In this document: positions 37,657 through 46,102 of the stretch, piece by piece
Layout of the letters: every line of letters begins with the position of its first letter
Position numbering within the stretch: position 1 is the stretch's first letter
From: an uncultured Chloroflexota bacterium
GTDB taxonomy: Bacteria; Chloroflexota; Anaerolineae; Caldilineales; Caldilineaceae
DNA: 64,000 bases
Direction of reading: 5' to 3'
Assembly (NCBI GenBank): GCA_903858085.1
Contig: CAIOHJ010000103.1
Coordinates: 1 to 64,000 of the forward strand
The notes under the pieces: model-generated
What the model was told of the DNA's origin: nothing
The model's input: only the letters and a program-made list of their open reading frames with translations
The model's database searches: none
Translations under genes and position numbers: made by a program

Positions 37657-38837
37657 TAGACCTGGTTGCGGAAATCTGCCACCACAGGATAGGTGTCGGA
37701 CGGCATATACTGCAGCATCAGCAGGCCGACGATCTGCTCTTGCGGGTCCACCCAGAAATTGGTATTGGCAGCCCCACCCCAGCCATAATTGCCCACGGAC
37801 CCCAACGCAGCTGACCGTCCCAGGTCCATCAGCACGCTGACCCCCAGCCCAAAGCCGGAGGCTGGGTTCTCGAACGGATGGAGGCCAGGAGGCAAGCCAT
37901 TGGTGGTCATCAGCTCGACTGTTTTGCGCCCGAGCAGACGAACGCCGTCCAATTCCCCCCGGTTCAAAAGCATCTGGGCAAAGCGCAGATAATCCCCAGC
38001 TGTGGAGACCAGCCCACTGCCGCCGAACGGGCAGGCCGCGGGCTGCAAATAATGGCCCGTCTGGGTCCCGTCGAGAAGTTTCAGCCCTCCCTGCTCCCCG
38101 GGTCCGTAGGTCGCCGCAAAGCGCCCGCACTTTTCGGCGGGCACATAAAAAGCAGTATCCACCATGCCCAACGGCTGGAAAATTCGTTCGTGCAGAAAGT
38201 GGTCGAACGGCTCGCCAGCCACCGCCTGCACGATGCCGCCCAGGACATCGGTAGCCATGCTGTAGCGGTATTTGCTGCCAGGGTGGTGGGCCAACGGCAG
38301 GGAGGCCAGGATCTCCATCAGCCCATCCAGCGACAGAGCGGCCGGGTTCTGCCGCCACGGTTCCCAGACACGCTGTTGGTAGAGTTGGTCGATGTAAACA
38401 GCTGCGTCGAAGCCGTAGCTGAGACCTGCGGTGTGGGTCAGCAGGTCGTGCACCGTCGGTGGCCGGGCAGGTGCCACAGAACGCACGCCTGTATCGAGGC
38501 TGGTGTCCAGCACTTTGACATTTTGGAATGCAGGAAGGTAAGCGGCGACCGGGTCAGACAGACGCAGCCCTCCTTCCTCCATCAGCATGAGCACAGCCAC
38601 GCTGGTGATGGGTTTGGTCATGGAGTAGATTCGAAAGATCGTATCCGCTTGCATGGGGGTGTTGCTCTCGCGCACTGCCATGCCGGCATGGTGCCGATGG
38701 ACGATCTGGCCGTTCCGGGCGACCAGGCTCACGACACCGGCAATCTTTTCTTCGGCCACATAGGCGTCCAGCACGGCATCGATCCGCGCCAGCCGCTGGC
38801 TGGCAAATCCTTGTGTTTCAGGCAGGATACTGTTCAT
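37638..38837 (-). CDS. Serine beta-lactamase-family (class C-like) hydrolase
   Basis: The 399-residue protein belongs to the class C beta-lactamase/esterase (Pfam Beta-lactamase) group. The nucleophile Ser72 and general base Lys75 are in the SxxK motif YSMTKPI. Tyr of the second motif is in KYRYSMATDVLGG, and the third motif is replaced by YGWGGAAN as in EstB-like esterases. There is no signal peptide, so the protein is probably cytoplasmic and more likely an esterase or peptidase than an antibiotic-resistance enzyme. The start at MNSILPETQ has AGAAGAGGTG upstream. The gene overlaps a convergent small ORF by 19 bases. Confidence 0.88.
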   Translation of the reverse strand: MNSILPETQGFASQRLARIDAVLDAYVAEEKIAGVVSLVARNGQIVHRHHAGMAVRESNTPMQADTIFRIYSMTKPITSVAVLMLMEEGGLRLSDPVAAYLPAFQNVKVLDTSLDTGVRSVAPARPPTVHDLLTHTAGLSYGFDAAVYIDQLYQQRVWEPWRQNPAALSLDGLMEILASLPLAHHPGSKYRYSMATDVLGGIVQAVAGEPFDHFLHERIFQPLGMVDTAFYVPAEKCGRFAATYGPGEQGGLKLLDGTQTGHYLQPAACPFGGSGLVSTAGDYLRFAQMLLNRGELDGVRLLGRKTVELMTTNGLPPGLHPFENPASGFGLGVSVLMDLGRSAALGSVGNYGWGGAANTNFWVDPQEQIVGLLMLQYMPSDTYPVVADFRNQVYQALVG

Positions 38838-38925
38838 GAAAACGGCACCTCTTCTTTCTATGAACCTGGTGAGAGACGGATGCCCCCGCCTGAAGGCAGG
38901 GAGGCTTGCCCAAAAAATCGATGCA

Positions 38926-39894
38926 TCAGCGGCCGGCCTGCCACCAGGTCTGCGCCAGGGCAGCCAACCAAAAGTAGAGCGGAATTCCGAACACCACATT
39001 GAACGGGAAGGTGATGGCAAGCGAAGCGGTCAGATAGAGGGTCGGGTTGGCTTCGGGGACAGCCACGCGCATCGCTGCGGGGGCTGCGATGTAGGATGCG
39101 CTGCCGGCCAGCGTCGCCAGTACAGCCACGCCGCCCAAGGAGAGCCCGCTCGCCATGCCGACCGCGATCCCCAGCAGAGCAGAGAGGATCGGCATCAGAA
39201 TGCCAAACAGAACAAGGAAGGGGCCGACGCGCCGCAGATCAGAAATGCGCCGAGACGCGACGGTCCCCATCTCCAGAAGAAAGAGTGCGAGTGCTCCTGG
39301 GAAGAGGCCAACAAAAAGCGGGTTGAGCCTTTCCATTCTTTCTGCGCCGGCCAGGTAGCCGACAGCCAACCCGCCCAGCAGCAGAAAAATGCTTTTGCCC
39401 AGCAGCACTTCGTGTGCCAGCGCTCCCCAGCGGATCTGTCCTTGCGCTCCGCCCAGCCTGGCCAGCAGCACCCCAAGTGCGATGGCCGGAATTTCGAGGA
39501 TCACGAGCAGCACCGGCATGTAGGCCTCGTAGGCGACGCCAATATCTGCTGCGTAGACCAACGCCAGGGCAAAGGTGACAGCGCTGACCGAACCGTAATG
39601 GGCGGCCAGCGCCGCGGCGTCGGGCCGCCCGAAGCGCCCCAGTCGGCGCAACAGGACGAAAGCCAGTGCCGGAATCCCCAACCCCAGCAGCAGGGTGCCG
39701 GCCAGAGGCCCCATCACCTCGCCCAAGGGGGTGCGCGAGAGTTCCACCCCCCCCTTGAGCCCGATTGCAGTGAGCAGATAGAGGCTCAGCGTCTGATACA
39801 AGGCTTCGGGAAGACGCAGGTCGGTGTGCAGCAGGCCGGCAACCAAACCTACCACAAAAAAAAGCACGATCGGGTCAAGCAGGTTGTCGATCAC
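38926..39894 (-). CDS. sbtA: SbtA-type sodium-dependent bicarbonate permease
   Basis: The 322-residue membrane protein has ten hydrophobic helices in two inverted halves, as in the Sbt_1 (DUF897) family. Typical segments are LYLLTAIGLKGGVEL (first substrate-binding half), AAHYGSVSAVTFALAL, YMPVLLVILEIPAIALG and the second half GSASYIAAPAAMRVAVPEANPTLYLTASLAITFPFNV. Cyanobacterial SbtA imports bicarbonate with sodium; homologues elsewhere are often unstudied. The regulatory partner SbtB is not encoded next to it. The start is GTG at 39894, with GGTAGG upstream. The gene lies 88 bases upstream of the beta-lactamase-family gene on the same strand. Confidence 0.9.
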   Translation of the reverse strand: MIDNLLDPIVLFFVVGLVAGLLHTDLRLPEALYQTLSLYLLTAIGLKGGVELSRTPLGEVMGPLAGTLLLGLGIPALAFVLLRRLGRFGRPDAAALAAHYGSVSAVTFALALVYAADIGVAYEAYMPVLLVILEIPAIALGVLLARLGGAQGQIRWGALAHEVLLGKSIFLLLGGLAVGYLAGAERMERLNPLFVGLFPGALALFLLEMGTVASRRISDLRRVGPFLVLFGILMPILSALLGIAVGMASGLSLGGVAVLATLAGSASYIAAPAAMRVAVPEANPTLYLTASLAITFPFNVVFGIPLYFWLAALAQTWWQAGR

Positions 39895-40164
39895 GAAGTC
39901 CTACCCTTGCCTTTCAACGTCGCATTCAGCCAGTCAACCGACAACCCATTATCGCACACATCGCAGCAAGAGGACGAGTGATCGAAGCGAAGAACAAAAC
40001 CAACACAGAGAAGGTCAGCCCCCAACATTCATTGCCGGCCCGCTGCACCTCCCCAGCCCGACTGAAACCGTGATCCCATCATTCAACCGGGCGCAGTGCT
40101 GTGTTTGACGATTTATTCTATTTTGTTGCCTGCAATCAACCGTCAAAAGGCAAGGAGGATACCG

Positions 40165-40928
40165 ATGAATACCTTCCAGATGGGCGATCTTTCCAATGAG
40201 CAGGTGCTTCCTGCGCTGTCACCGGTGGCAGTGACTCCGGTGGCAGTGGCATACGGGGATGGGATTGGGCCAGAGATCATGGACGCTGTGCTGCGCGTGC
40301 TTGATGCAGCCAATGCGCCGCTGCGCTACGATGTCGTTGAAATGGGGGAAACGCTCTATCGACAGGGCTACAAATCGGGCATCACACCAGAAGCATGGAC
40401 AACGATTCGACGCAACCAAATCCTGCTCAAAGCACCGATCACGACACCCCAGGGAGGCGGCTACAAGAGTTTGAATGTGACGCTGCGCAAGGTACTCAAC
40501 TTGTACGCCAATGTACGCCCAGCCAAATCGTATGCACCCTTTGTGGCGTCTCGTCATCCCAAGATGAACCTGGTGATTGTCCGCGAAAATGAGGAAGATC
40601 TCTACGCCGGTATCGAACACCAGCAGACGCCCGAAGTCGTACAAGTGCTCAAGTTGGTGAGCTGTTGGAAGCAGCAACGCCAGCTCCCTGGCTGCTCAAA
40701 ATGATCACCAACCGTGGGGTCAAAGTCTACCCCGATGGCATGCCAGAGACCTTCTGCACCGATCACTGGCGTTGCCGATTCGTGGCTGTTGAGGAAACAG
40801 GCGTCACCTTCGACCAGGTACTGGCCCTGCTGCACGCGCTGCACAACGCCCACGTGGCTGTCATCAAGACCGAGCATCTTTATACCTTTGATGGACGTTG
40901 CGGCTATTCTCTCGGCCAAGGAGAATAG
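40165..40928 (+). pseudogene. icd: Isocitrate dehydrogenase (NADP type) with a large internal deletion
   Basis: The first part, 40165-40662, encodes the N-terminal part of a decarboxylating isocitrate dehydrogenase: AYGDGIGPEIMDAVLRVL, ILLKAPITTPQGGGYKSLNV, LYANVRPAKSY and VIVRENEEDLYAGIEH with the isocitrate-binding loop, up to VLKLVS. Then the frame changes: from 40659 the sequence reads ELLEAATPAPWLLKMITNRGVKVYPDG..ETFCTDHWRCRF..IKTEHLYTFDG..GYSLGQGE, which is the far C-terminus of Thermus-type enzymes. About 240 residues of the middle are missing. The junction GAGC fits both sides, pointing to a microhomology deletion. The start has a perfect AAGGAGG ribosome binding site. No active enzyme could be made. 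Confidence 0.88.
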
Positions 40929-40931
40929 CCG
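40901..40931. repeat. 11-bp inverted repeat over the stop of the icd remnant
   Basis: CGGCTATTCTC and GAGAATAGCCG are exact complements around a 9-base spacer. The second arm contains the TAG stop of the icd remnant. No T-run follows; it may be an RNA hairpin at the 3' end. Confidence 0.5.
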
Positions 40932-41010
40932 GCAGGGGCGCTGGGAGCACAGTGGAGGGCAAGGGTGCGCCACTCGGTACGTGCCTGCTGTCGGGCAGAA
41001 AGGCCTTCGT

Positions 41011-41039
41011 TTGGTCTTCGGGCTGGCGTGCGCTATAAT
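41011..41039 (+). promoter_or_regulatory. Sigma-70-type promoter of the zinc-ribbon protein gene
   Basis: TTGGTC (41011-41016) and a perfect TATAAT (41034-41039) are separated by 17 bases. A start near 41046 leaves about 38 bases of leader with GGAG shortly before the ATG at 41084. Confidence 0.75.
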
Positions 41040-41083
41040 CAGCAGGCAGTTGTGGGTTTGGACCAAAGCGTTTGGAGCAAGGT

Positions 41084-41683
41084 ATGTCGCCAGAGTTGAT
41101 TAACACGATCGGCACCATTGTCGGTGTGCTGGTTGCCGGGCTGGGGGCCTTTTTGTTTGCGTTCTGGATCGCGATGGGGATCTGGACCTTCAACGACATC
41201 CGGTCGCGCACCCATGACTGGCTGGTCATCTTGCTGGCGGTGACCTTGGTGTTGATCTTCCCGCTGATCGGCTTCATTCTCTATCTGATGATTCGTCCCA
41301 AGGCGACCCTCGCCGAAATCTACGACCGTGCCCTGGAAGAAGAAGCGTTGCTGCGCGAACTGGAAGAGACCCGCACCTGTCCTCAGTGTGGTCTGCCGGT
41401 TCAGGAGGGCTGGGTGTACTGCCCGAACTGCCACAACCAGCTGCAGCATTCCTGTCCGACCTGTGGCAAGCTGGCACGCAACGAGTGGGAGATCTGCGTC
41501 TTCTGCGGTGCTCCGCAGATGGCAGTACGGCCCCAGCTGGTCCCCCCTGCCGCCCCGCTCCAACCGGCTGTGCCGGTCGCTGCCCGCAACCCGTTGCGCC
41601 GCGAACCGCTGGCCCCTCCCCCCGGACGCAACGTCGAGCTCGACGAGCCCGCCTATCGCCCGGTCCAACGTCCCCCCGAATAA
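41084..41683 (+). CDS. Membrane protein with two N-terminal helices and double zinc ribbons
   Basis: The 199-residue protein begins with two transmembrane helices (residues 8-33 and 46-70; IGTIVGVLVAGLGAFLFAFW and LVILLAVTLVLIFPLIGF). A short helix follows (LAEIYDRALEEEALLRELEE). Two pairs of CxxC follow: CPQCGLPV and CPNCHNQL, then CPTCGKLA and CVFCGAPQ, which form two zinc ribbons near residues 98-145. The tail is Pro-rich and probably disordered. Similar proteins occur widely in Chloroflexi and other groups but their function is unknown. A strong promoter, a GGAGcaaGGT ribosome binding site and a terminator frame it as a single-gene unit. Confidence 0.85.
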   Translation: MSPELINTIGTIVGVLVAGLGAFLFAFWIAMGIWTFNDIRSRTHDWLVILLAVTLVLIFPLIGFILYLMIRPKATLAEIYDRALEEEALLRELEETRTCPQCGLPVQEGWVYCPNCHNQLQHSCPTCGKLARNEWEICVFCGAPQMAVRPQLVPPAAPLQPAVPVAARNPLRREPLAPPPGRNVELDEPAYRPVQRPPE

Positions 41684-41699
41684 TGTTGATGCCTTCTGT

Positions 41700-41730
41700 G
41701 CCGTGGCGACGGTGTCGCCACGGCTTTTTT
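41700..41730 (+). terminator. Intrinsic terminator of the zinc-ribbon gene
   Basis: GCCGTGGCGAC (41700-41710) pairs perfectly with GTCGCCACGGC (41714-41724) around a GGT loop, directly followed by six Ts. It ends the rightward unit before the convergent YbaK-like gene. Confidence 0.9.
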
Positions 41731-41753
41731 GTGTCGGTTTTTGGGCGCTCTTT

Positions 41754-42266
41754 TCAGCTGACGGCGAGCAGCTCCGCCTGGGTCACACGCATCAACTCGG
41801 CGATCTGCAGCCGCATCATGGTCTGGTCGTCGCCGCCGCCGGCAAAAATTTCGATGTCTGGCCGCAGCTGTTGCATGCTGGCGTCGAGGATCGCAGGCAC
41901 TGGGGTGCGGTGGCCAAACGGCGGCACCCCGCCAGCCGGATAGCCCAAGGTTGCGAGCACGACGGGGGCTGGAGCCAGCACGACCCGTTTTTTGCCTACC
42001 CCAAACCGCTCTGCCAGCCGCCCTTTATCGACCCGCCGCTCGCCGTAGCTGATCACCACGATCGGAAGTGCCGTGTCGCCTCCAGGCTGTTCGACCAAAA
42101 ACAGCAGGGTCTTGACGATCTGGTCGGGGGCCACCCCCAACGCCGCTGCTGCTGCCGGAACAGTTGGGGTGTGGCCCAGGTCGAACAGCAGCTCGGCCTG
42201 GATCTGGTTCTGCTCGACAAAGCGCAGCAGGTCAGCTGGGGTCCAAGGTTCGGTCGGGCCGCTCAT
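41754..42266 (-). CDS. YbaK/ProX-type aminoacyl-tRNA deacylase
   Basis: The 170-residue protein is a YbaK/EbsC-family trans-editing enzyme, which removes wrongly attached amino acids from tRNA. Marks are DLGHTPTVPAAAAALGVAPDQIVKTLLFLV with the conserved Lys, YGERRVDKGRLAERFGVGKKRVVLA and GYPAGGVPPFGHRTPVPAILD. The first 12 residues overlap the 3' end of tilS by 35 bases in another frame, so the genes are translationally coupled. Which tRNA is edited (Cys-tRNA(Pro), Ala-tRNA(Pro) or another) cannot be read from the sequence. Pairing with tilS suggests a shared tRNA-quality function. Confidence 0.9.
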   Translation of the reverse strand: MSGPTEPWTPADLLRFVEQNQIQAELLFDLGHTPTVPAAAAALGVAPDQIVKTLLFLVEQPGGDTALPIVVISYGERRVDKGRLAERFGVGKKRVVLAPAPVVLATLGYPAGGVPPFGHRTPVPAILDASMQQLRPDIEIFAGGGDDQTMMRLQIAELMRVTQAELLAVS

Positions 42267-43827
42267 CGGTTGGCTCCTCGTCTTGTGCAAGGTCGGTGAA
42301 CTGCACCACCCACACGGTGCGGGTGGTGCCGGTGATTCGGGCGCTGTGTGACTGTGCCAGCCCGCAGACCCAGAGCAGCCGTCCGTCGCTGCGGTCCACA
42401 AGAACAGGCCAGCCGGGGCGCAGGGCCGGGGCAATTTTGGCGTCGGTAAACAGTTTGCCGAGTGTTTTGTGCCGTCCTCCCATGCCCAGCGGGTCGATGC
42501 GTTGGCCGGGCACTGCGGCACAGAGCACAGGCTCCTGGATCTGGTCGGCATCCAAGAAAAGCTGCCAGCGTTGCCCAGAAGGCTGCCTGACACACTTCAG
42601 CGCTGCCCGTTCCACCAGCCTGCAGGAGAGCTGCCAGCCGCCCACAGCCGTTTTTCCGGTGCGTGGCAGCGGCTCTGCCAGCTGGCGGTCGGCTGGCGCC
42701 AGCCAGGGGCCGGGCGGGGCCAGCGGAAGCTCCCCGTGGAGGTGCAGGGAGAGACAAAGCCCCTGCCCTGGCAGCGCCACCACACTCCAGGCCAGCGGGC
42801 CAGCCAGCGGGTGGGGGCCTGAGGTGCGGCTGGCCCGGCGCAGCGCTGCTGCCAGCGTCTCCAGCCGGTCGGCGCCGACCTCGCGCAGATCGCGGGCGAG
42901 CCGGTTCACCGCCAGCCGCAGCACCCCCTGCTGGCTGGCAGGGTCCAGCTGCTGCAGGCCAGCCAGGTCGAGCAGCAGGTACCGGGCGGAGGAGCGCTGT
43001 GGCTGGCGCATAAGCCGTTCGAGGGTCTCTACATCCAGCCTATGCAGCCGGTCCGCCTCTGTCGCCAGGACGCGCGCCGTGCGCGCCAGCGTGGCCACGA
43101 TCGAAGGGGCCTGCTGCTGCAGCAGCGGCAGGAGTTGCTGGCGAATCCAGTTGCGGCTGAAGCGTTCGTCCTGGTTACTTTCATCCTCGTCCCAGACAAG
43201 CTGCTGCTGGCGGGCGTAGGCAACGATGCTGGCACGGGTCGCTTCCAGCAGAGGGCGGAGAAGGTGTACCGGCCGTTCGGCCAGATTGGGGTCTGTCAGG
43301 AGGGTCAGCGGGCGCATGGCAGCCAGCCCCTGGACCCCGCTGCCTTGCAGCAGCCGGAGCAGAACGGTCTCGGCCTGGTCGCCGGCATGGTGGGCCACGG
43401 CGACCAGAGCGGTTTGTGGCGAGGGCGCCAGGTCGTTGGCCAACGCGCACAGAAAGCGGTAGCGCGCCCGGCGGGCCGCCGCCTCCAGCCCGGACGGGTC
43501 TGCCCGGAGGGCTGCGCTGTCCAGGCGAATGCTGTGCCAGGGCAACCCCAGCTGCTCGGCCAGCTGGTGCACCTGGTGGGCCGTTGTGGCCGAAGAGGGG
43601 CGCAGGGCATGGTCGACGTGGGCCACATGGAGCAGCAGCTGGCGGGTGGGAGCCAACTGGTGCAGCAGATGGAGCAACACCACGCTGTCGACGCCGCCGC
43701 TGACCCCCACAACCAGCGGTTGGGGGCCGTGGCTGCTGGGTGGCAACAGGCGCTGGCAGGCCTGCCAGAGCAGACTTGCCAGCGGATGCTCCCATCGAGG
43801 TGGACGAACCGGTGCGCAATGTGCCAT
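42232..43827 (-). CDS. tilS: tRNA(Ile)-lysidine synthase
   Basis: The 531-residue enzyme adds lysine to C34 of tRNA(Ile2), changing its codon reading from AUG to AUA. The N-terminal ATP-pyrophosphatase has the PP-loop SGGVDS at residues 43-48, then HVDHALRPSS, SGLEAAARRARYRFL and HHAGDQAETVLLRLLQGSGVQGLAAM. These are conserved in all TilS proteins. A long C-terminal region contains the tRNA-binding domains (GGRHKTLGKLFTDAKIAP). The start at MAHCAPVR follows a -10 box by only 11 bases and has no Shine-Dalgarno sequence, so it may be translated from a nearly leaderless mRNA. The gene is divergent from mreB. Confidence 0.95.
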   Translation of the reverse strand: MAHCAPVRPPRWEHPLASLLWQACQRLLPPSSHGPQPLVVGVSGGVDSVVLLHLLHQLAPTRQLLLHVAHVDHALRPSSATTAHQVHQLAEQLGLPWHSIRLDSAALRADPSGLEAAARRARYRFLCALANDLAPSPQTALVAVAHHAGDQAETVLLRLLQGSGVQGLAAMRPLTLLTDPNLAERPVHLLRPLLEATRASIVAYARQQQLVWDEDESNQDERFSRNWIRQQLLPLLQQQAPSIVATLARTARVLATEADRLHRLDVETLERLMRQPQRSSARYLLLDLAGLQQLDPASQQGVLRLAVNRLARDLREVGADRLETLAAALRRASRTSGPHPLAGPLAWSVVALPGQGLCLSLHLHGELPLAPPGPWLAPADRQLAEPLPRTGKTAVGGWQLSCRLVERAALKCVRQPSGQRWQLFLDADQIQEPVLCAAVPGQRIDPLGMGGRHKTLGKLFTDAKIAPALRPGWPVLVDRSDGRLLWVCGLAQSHSARITGTTRTVWVVQFTDLAQDEEPTDERPDRTLDPS

Positions 43828-43838
43828 CTTCGTCGAAC

Positions 43839-43844
43839 AGTATA
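43839..43844 (-). promoter_or_regulatory. -10 box (TATACT) of tilS, close to the start codon
   Basis: On the minus strand TATACT lies 11 bases before the tilS ATG. A normal start site would leave about four or five bases of leader. No Shine-Dalgarno sequence is present, in line with near-leaderless initiation. Confidence 0.5.
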
Positions 43845-43944
43845 CAGCGTTTCCTCTCTGGCAAAGAAGTGCCGGGGAAGAAACGCAACTCCTGCTCCCT
43901 CGCACAACTTTGCAAGAACATTTTTGAAGGCCGTCCGTCTATGC

Positions 43945-43960
43945 TATACTGACATATAAT
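43945..43960 (+). promoter_or_regulatory. Double -10 region (TATACT, TATAAT) of the mre cluster
   Basis: TATACT (43945-43950) and TATAAT (43955-43960) lie in tandem. TTGAAG at 43924-43929 could serve the first at a short 15-base spacing. The second lies 6 bases before an ATG at 43967. These are the best promoter candidates for the mreB-rodA cluster. Confidence 0.55.
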
Positions 43961-43966
43961 TTTTGC

Positions 43967-44062
43967 ATGGTGCTCTCTGGCGGAGAGTGGAGAGCTGCAG
44001 CAAGGGCGATGGCAGGCAACCGGAGAGCAGATCGATGGGCTTTACAACCGGGTCGAGGGTAA
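43967..44062 (+). CDS. Possible leaderless 31-codon upstream ORF before mreB
   Basis: An ATG lies 6 bases after TATAAT, so the transcript would start at or near it. The ORF runs 31 codons in the same frame as mreB and ends at TAA (44060-44062), two bases before the ribosome binding site GAGGAG of mreB. The predicted peptide is rich in Arg, Ala and Gly. Translation through it would bring ribosomes to the mreB start, or stalling would block it. It is also possible that this is only a leader that happens to be open. Confidence 0.4.
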   Translation: MVLSGGEWRAAARAMAGNRRADRWALQPGRG

Positions 44063-44080
44063 CGAGGAGAAGCGCAACGC

Positions 44081-45148
44081 GTGAACAATCCGCTTGATTG
44101 GCTGTTGGGGCTCTTTTCTCTCGACATTGGGATCGATCTGGGAACAGCCAACACGCTGGTCCATGTAAAAAATCGTGGAATTGTCATCAACGAGCCTTCT
44201 GTGGTTGCGATCGACATCTCTTCCCGGCGCCGCAACCGAGTCAAGGCGGTCGGCAGCGATGCCCGAGAGATGGTCGGGCGCACCCCAGCCCACATCGTGG
44301 CCATCCGGCCGCTGCAAGATGGGGTCATCTCTGATTTTGATGTCACCGAGCAGATGATCCACCATTTCATCGGCAAGGTGCACGGGGGGCGGTTTGGCGC
44401 TGCCCGCCCGCGCGTGGTGATCGGCATCCCCTCGGGGGTCACCGAAGTCGAAAAGCGGGCGGTGCGGGATGCTGCGATCAGCGCGGGGGCACGCGAGGCA
44501 GGGCTGGTCGAAGAGCCGATGGCGGCGGCGATCGGAGCAGGGCTGCCCGTTACGGAGTCGGTTGGCTCGATGATCGTCGACATCGGCGGCGGCACCACCG
44601 AGGTCGCCGTGATCTCGCTGGGGGGGATCGTGGTCTCACGTTCGATCCGCGTGGCTGGGGACGAGATGAACGAGGACATTGTCAACTACTCGCGGCAGAA
44701 GTACAACCTCCTGATCGGCGAGCGCATGGCCGAACGGACCAAGATCGAAATCGGTTCGGCCTACCCGCTGGAACGCGAACGGACCCTGATCCTGCGTGGG
44801 CGCAACCTGATCACAGGGTTGCCTGAGGCAGTAGAAGTCAGCTCGGTGGAGATCCGGGAGGCACTTTCCGGGTCAGTGCAAGTCATCGTCGACGCGGTCA
44901 AAGCCACCCTGGACGAGACACCGCCTGAACTGGTGGCAGATCTGATGGAGTACGGGATTGTGCTGGCGGGGGGAGGGGCCTTGCTGCAGGGGCTGGCCCA
45001 ACGTCTACAAGATGAAACCCGGATGCATGTCTACGTCGCCGACAACCCGCTGACAGCCGTAGCGATGGGAACCGGCATGATTTTGGAGAAACCAGAATTT
45101 TATCGAGAGACCTTGACCAGCATGCAGCGCAAAGCGATGATTCGCTAA
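44081..45148 (+). CDS. mreB: Rod-shape actin homologue MreB
   Basis: The 355-residue actin-fold ATPase forms membrane-bound filaments that guide side-wall peptidoglycan synthesis. Marks include the phosphate-1 loop DIGIDLGTANTLVHVK at residues 15-30, RPLQDGVISDFDVTEQM, PRVVIGIPSGVTEVEKRAV, EEPMAAAIGAGLPV, phosphate-2 VDIGGGTTEVAVISLGGIV and GIVLAGGGALLQGL. The start is GTG at 44081 with GAGGAG eleven bases upstream. MreB opens a cluster with mreC, mreD, PBP2, minC, minD and rodA, all on the plus strand. The N-terminal NNPLDWLLGLF is amphipathic and may bind the membrane directly. Confidence 0.97.
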   Translation: MNNPLDWLLGLFSLDIGIDLGTANTLVHVKNRGIVINEPSVVAIDISSRRRNRVKAVGSDAREMVGRTPAHIVAIRPLQDGVISDFDVTEQMIHHFIGKVHGGRFGAARPRVVIGIPSGVTEVEKRAVRDAAISAGAREAGLVEEPMAAAIGAGLPVTESVGSMIVDIGGGTTEVAVISLGGIVVSRSIRVAGDEMNEDIVNYSRQKYNLLIGERMAERTKIEIGSAYPLERERTLILRGRNLITGLPEAVEVSSVEIREALSGSVQVIVDAVKATLDETPPELVADLMEYGIVLAGGGALLQGLAQRLQDETRMHVYVADNPLTAVAMGTGMILEKPEFYRETLTSMQRKAMIR

Positions 45149-45175
45149 CTTTGTTCACAGACACTGTCGTTTTCT

Positions 45176-46102
45176 ATGCGTAGCACGGAACGAAGACCGC
45201 GCACGGTCGGTGATTTAGGGGTACGAATCGGGCTGCTCTCTTTGGCAGCGTTGCTCTTGCTGGCGTTGCAACTTTCCGGCAACTTGCAGCCTGTTCAAAA
45301 TTTCTTGACGCAGCTGACCATGCCTGCCCAGTTGAGTGCGACCGGGCTCACAACAGCGTTCAGCCAGCTGATCGAGAGCGTGCTCCAGATGCGCACGCTC
45401 AACCAGGAGTTGGCTGTGCTCCAAAGCCGTTCTCGCCAGCTGGAAGCAGAGCTGCAGACCCTGCGCGAGGTCGAAAAAGAAAACGAAACGCTGCGCACCC
45501 TGCTGAACTTTGCCCAGACACGCCCACGTCTGGAGCTGCGCGGGGCCCAGATCGTGGCCCGCGTCGTCGGCGAGGAAAGCACCAATTTTATCGACACCCT
45601 CCTGATCGACCTGGGGGCCGTGCACGGCCTCCGCTCTGGAATGCCCGTTGTCACCGATCAGGGGCTGGTGGGGCGTATCAGCTCGGTGACGGAAAACAAT
45701 GCCAAGGTGCTTTTGCTCAGCGACCCCAGCAGCCTGGCCAGCGCGCTGTTGGCTGACAGCCGGCTGAACGGGATCGTGCGCGGGGACACCGGCAACCATC
45801 TGGTGATGGACTTTCTGCCCCAGGGGCCGACCTTTGCAGTCGGCGAGGCGGTCCTGAGCTCTGGGCTGGGGGGCCAGTTTCCCCGTGGCCTCACGATCGG
45901 CACGATCGACACGATCGAATCCCAGCCCAACGCAGTCTTTCAGACCGCGACGGTGCGCCCGGCAGTCGATTTCAGCAGCCTGGAGCTGGTGATGGTGATC
46001 ACCAACTTTGCACCGAGCCAGGGGCTGAACGACCTGCTGAACCAGGCCGAGGAGGCTGCCCCTGCACAGAACGCCCCTGCACAAGAGGAGACGGCACCAT
46101 GA
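45176..46102 (+). CDS. mreC: Rod-shape-determining protein MreC
   Basis: The 308-residue protein links cytoplasmic MreB filaments to the extracytoplasmic PBP2. One transmembrane helix near residues 16-35 is followed by a coiled coil (about 65-112, MRTLNQELAVLQSRSRQLEAELQTLREVEKENETLRTLL as a region). The beta-rich C-terminal domain contains IDLGAVHGLRSGMPVVTDQGLVGRI and the variant GGLGGQFPRGLTIGTI-type turn (SSGLGGQFPRGLTIG). The last 25 residues are Ala/Glu/Pro-rich. It starts 27 bases after mreB and overlaps mreD by four bases (ATGA). Family length is normal. Confidence 0.93.
   Translation: MRSTERRPRTVGDLGVRIGLLSLAALLLLALQLSGNLQPVQNFLTQLTMPAQLSATGLTTAFSQLIESVLQMRTLNQELAVLQSRSRQLEAELQTLREVEKENETLRTLLNFAQTRPRLELRGAQIVARVVGEESTNFIDTLLIDLGAVHGLRSGMPVVTDQGLVGRISSVTENNAKVLLLSDPSSLASALLADSRLNGIVRGDTGNHLVMDFLPQGPTFAVGEAVLSSGLGGQFPRGLTIGTIDTIESQPNAVFQTATVRPAVDFSSLELVMVITNFAPSQGLNDLLNQAEEAAPAQNAPAQEETAP

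Noticed and set aside
40105..40136. TTGACG as a -35 box for icd
   Set aside because: The nearest -10-like hexamers are 3 or 20 bases away, outside the usual spacing.
43967..44062. SAM-riboswitch-like GGCAACC (44015-44021) in the mreB leader
   Set aside because: The other conserved parts of SAM-I or SAM-IV riboswitches, including the pseudoknot and the P1 stem, could not be found; the short motif alone is chance.
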